DNA of 5,758 nucleotides, from NCBI GenBank assembly GCA_947629125.1, contig CANRCO010000076.1, positions 1 to 5,758 on the forward strand. The letters run 5' to 3'. Shown here piece after piece: positions 5,470-5,758 of this stretch (position 1 is its first letter; each line of letters opens with the position of its first letter). Both the position numbers and the translations under genes were made by a program. This DNA comes from an uncultured Bacilli bacterium. GTDB taxonomy: Bacteria > Bacillota_I > Bacilli_A > RF39 > UBA660. A model generated the notes under the pieces. It made no database searches. It saw nothing but the letters and a program-made list of their open reading frames with translations, and was not told the origin of the DNA.

Positions 5470-5506
5470 TTTTTATTACTCTTTTATAATTTTTTATTTC
5501 AATTGT

Positions 5507-5541
5507 AAAAGAAAAAAATCCATTATGTGGTTTTTACTTTT
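5507..5541 (-). terminator. Terminator-like hairpin downstream of the partial gene
   Basis: On the minus strand, AAAAG-T-AAAAA-CCA pairs with TGG-A-TTTTT-TT-CTTTT around a CATAA loop, with small bulges and a T-rich 3' arm. It lies about 17 bp after the stop codon at 5558 and before the start of the broken oxidase-family gene. The structure is A/T-rich and nearly symmetric, so it could act in both directions; its strength is uncertain. Confidence 0.5.
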
Positions 5542-5557
5542 TAGTATTATTAATTTA

Positions 5558-5758
5558 TTATTTTCTTTCAAGAATTTTTTTAATTCCATCTAAATTACTT
5601 TGATTATAATTTTGTTCTATATCATATAATAATAAAATATCATCAGTAGAATTTAATTCAAAAAATTTTTTTAATTCATCATTTAAAGTTAATTTTATAC
5701 CATCCATTTGTTGTGTAATTAACCATAATTGCATATTACCATAATTCATAGCGCTTTT
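5558..5758 (-). CDS. C-terminal part of an unidentified protein, cut by the window edge
   Basis: At least 66 codons are open to the right edge (K-S-A precedes the first ATG at 5749), so the true start may lie outside the window. The visible part, including MNYGNMQLWLITQQMDGIKL and a later acidic helix-rich tail ending in ILERK, looks soluble, with alternating helices and an acidic middle (ELNSTDDILLLYDIEQNY). I see no ribosome binding site that would force a start at 5749. The single tryptophan is TGG. I do not recognise the family. It ends in TAA followed by a terminator-like hairpin, so it is probably the last gene of its transcript. Confidence 0.6.
   Translation of the reverse strand, partial: KSAMNYGNMQLWLITQQMDGIKLTLNDELKKFFELNSTDDILLLYDIEQNYNQSNLDGIKKILERK

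Noticed and set aside
7..5758. TGA-as-tryptophan genetic code
   Set aside because: All 18 tryptophan codons identified are TGG and no in-frame TGA occurs in the real genes.

Overview
The window is very AT-rich. All 18 tryptophan codons I could place are TGG, and no real gene contains an in-frame TGA. Stops are TAA or TAG and Shine-Dalgarno sequences are of the GGAGG type. Together this suggests a low-GC Firmicute or a Mollicute relative that keeps the standard code (an Acholeplasma/Izemoplasma-like or AT-rich Bacilli lineage) rather than a TGA=Trp mycoplasma. The lineage is an inference; no marker gene is present.

Layout: (1) 7-449, an Hsp20 small heat-shock protein followed by a clear intrinsic terminator. 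(2) 450-563, an intergenic stretch with a weak promoter candidate and a strong GGAGGA ribosome binding site. (3) 564-2840, a tight four-gene plus-strand operon. Its first protein appears to start at ATA, carries two HTH-like repeats and ends in a stretch resembling sigma-70 region 2. Next come a 49-aa single-pass membrane protein, a 280-aa protein with an XRE-like DNA-binding segment, and a 161-aa protein whose C-terminal half resembles sigma-70 region 4. (4) 2830-4236, minus strand, a LigD-type end-joining protein with phosphoesterase and polymerase/primase domains but no ligase domain; it overlaps the operon's 3' end by 11 bp. (5) 4251-4299, a large interrupted palindrome just upstream of the ligD ribosome binding site. 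(6) 4325-4969, minus, an unidentified 214-aa protein. (7) 5066-5469, minus, a pyridoxamine-5'-phosphate-oxidase-family gene broken by a frameshift and lacking an ATG. (8) 5507-5541, a terminator-like hairpin. (9) 5558-5758, minus, the C-terminal part of a gene running off the window.

The most interesting unit is the four-gene operon. Its outer genes look like two halves of a divergent sigma-70 factor, region 2 in one polypeptide and region 4 in another. The arrangement recalls the two-subunit SigO/RsoA sigma factor of Bacillus subtilis, whose anti-sigma partner RsiO is a membrane protein. Here a tiny membrane protein and an HTH protein lie between the halves, and these two share a short 'NKIxIxGNxNxV' motif. 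My reading is a membrane-linked split-sigma regulatory module. The similarity is judged by eye and needs profile searches and structure prediction.
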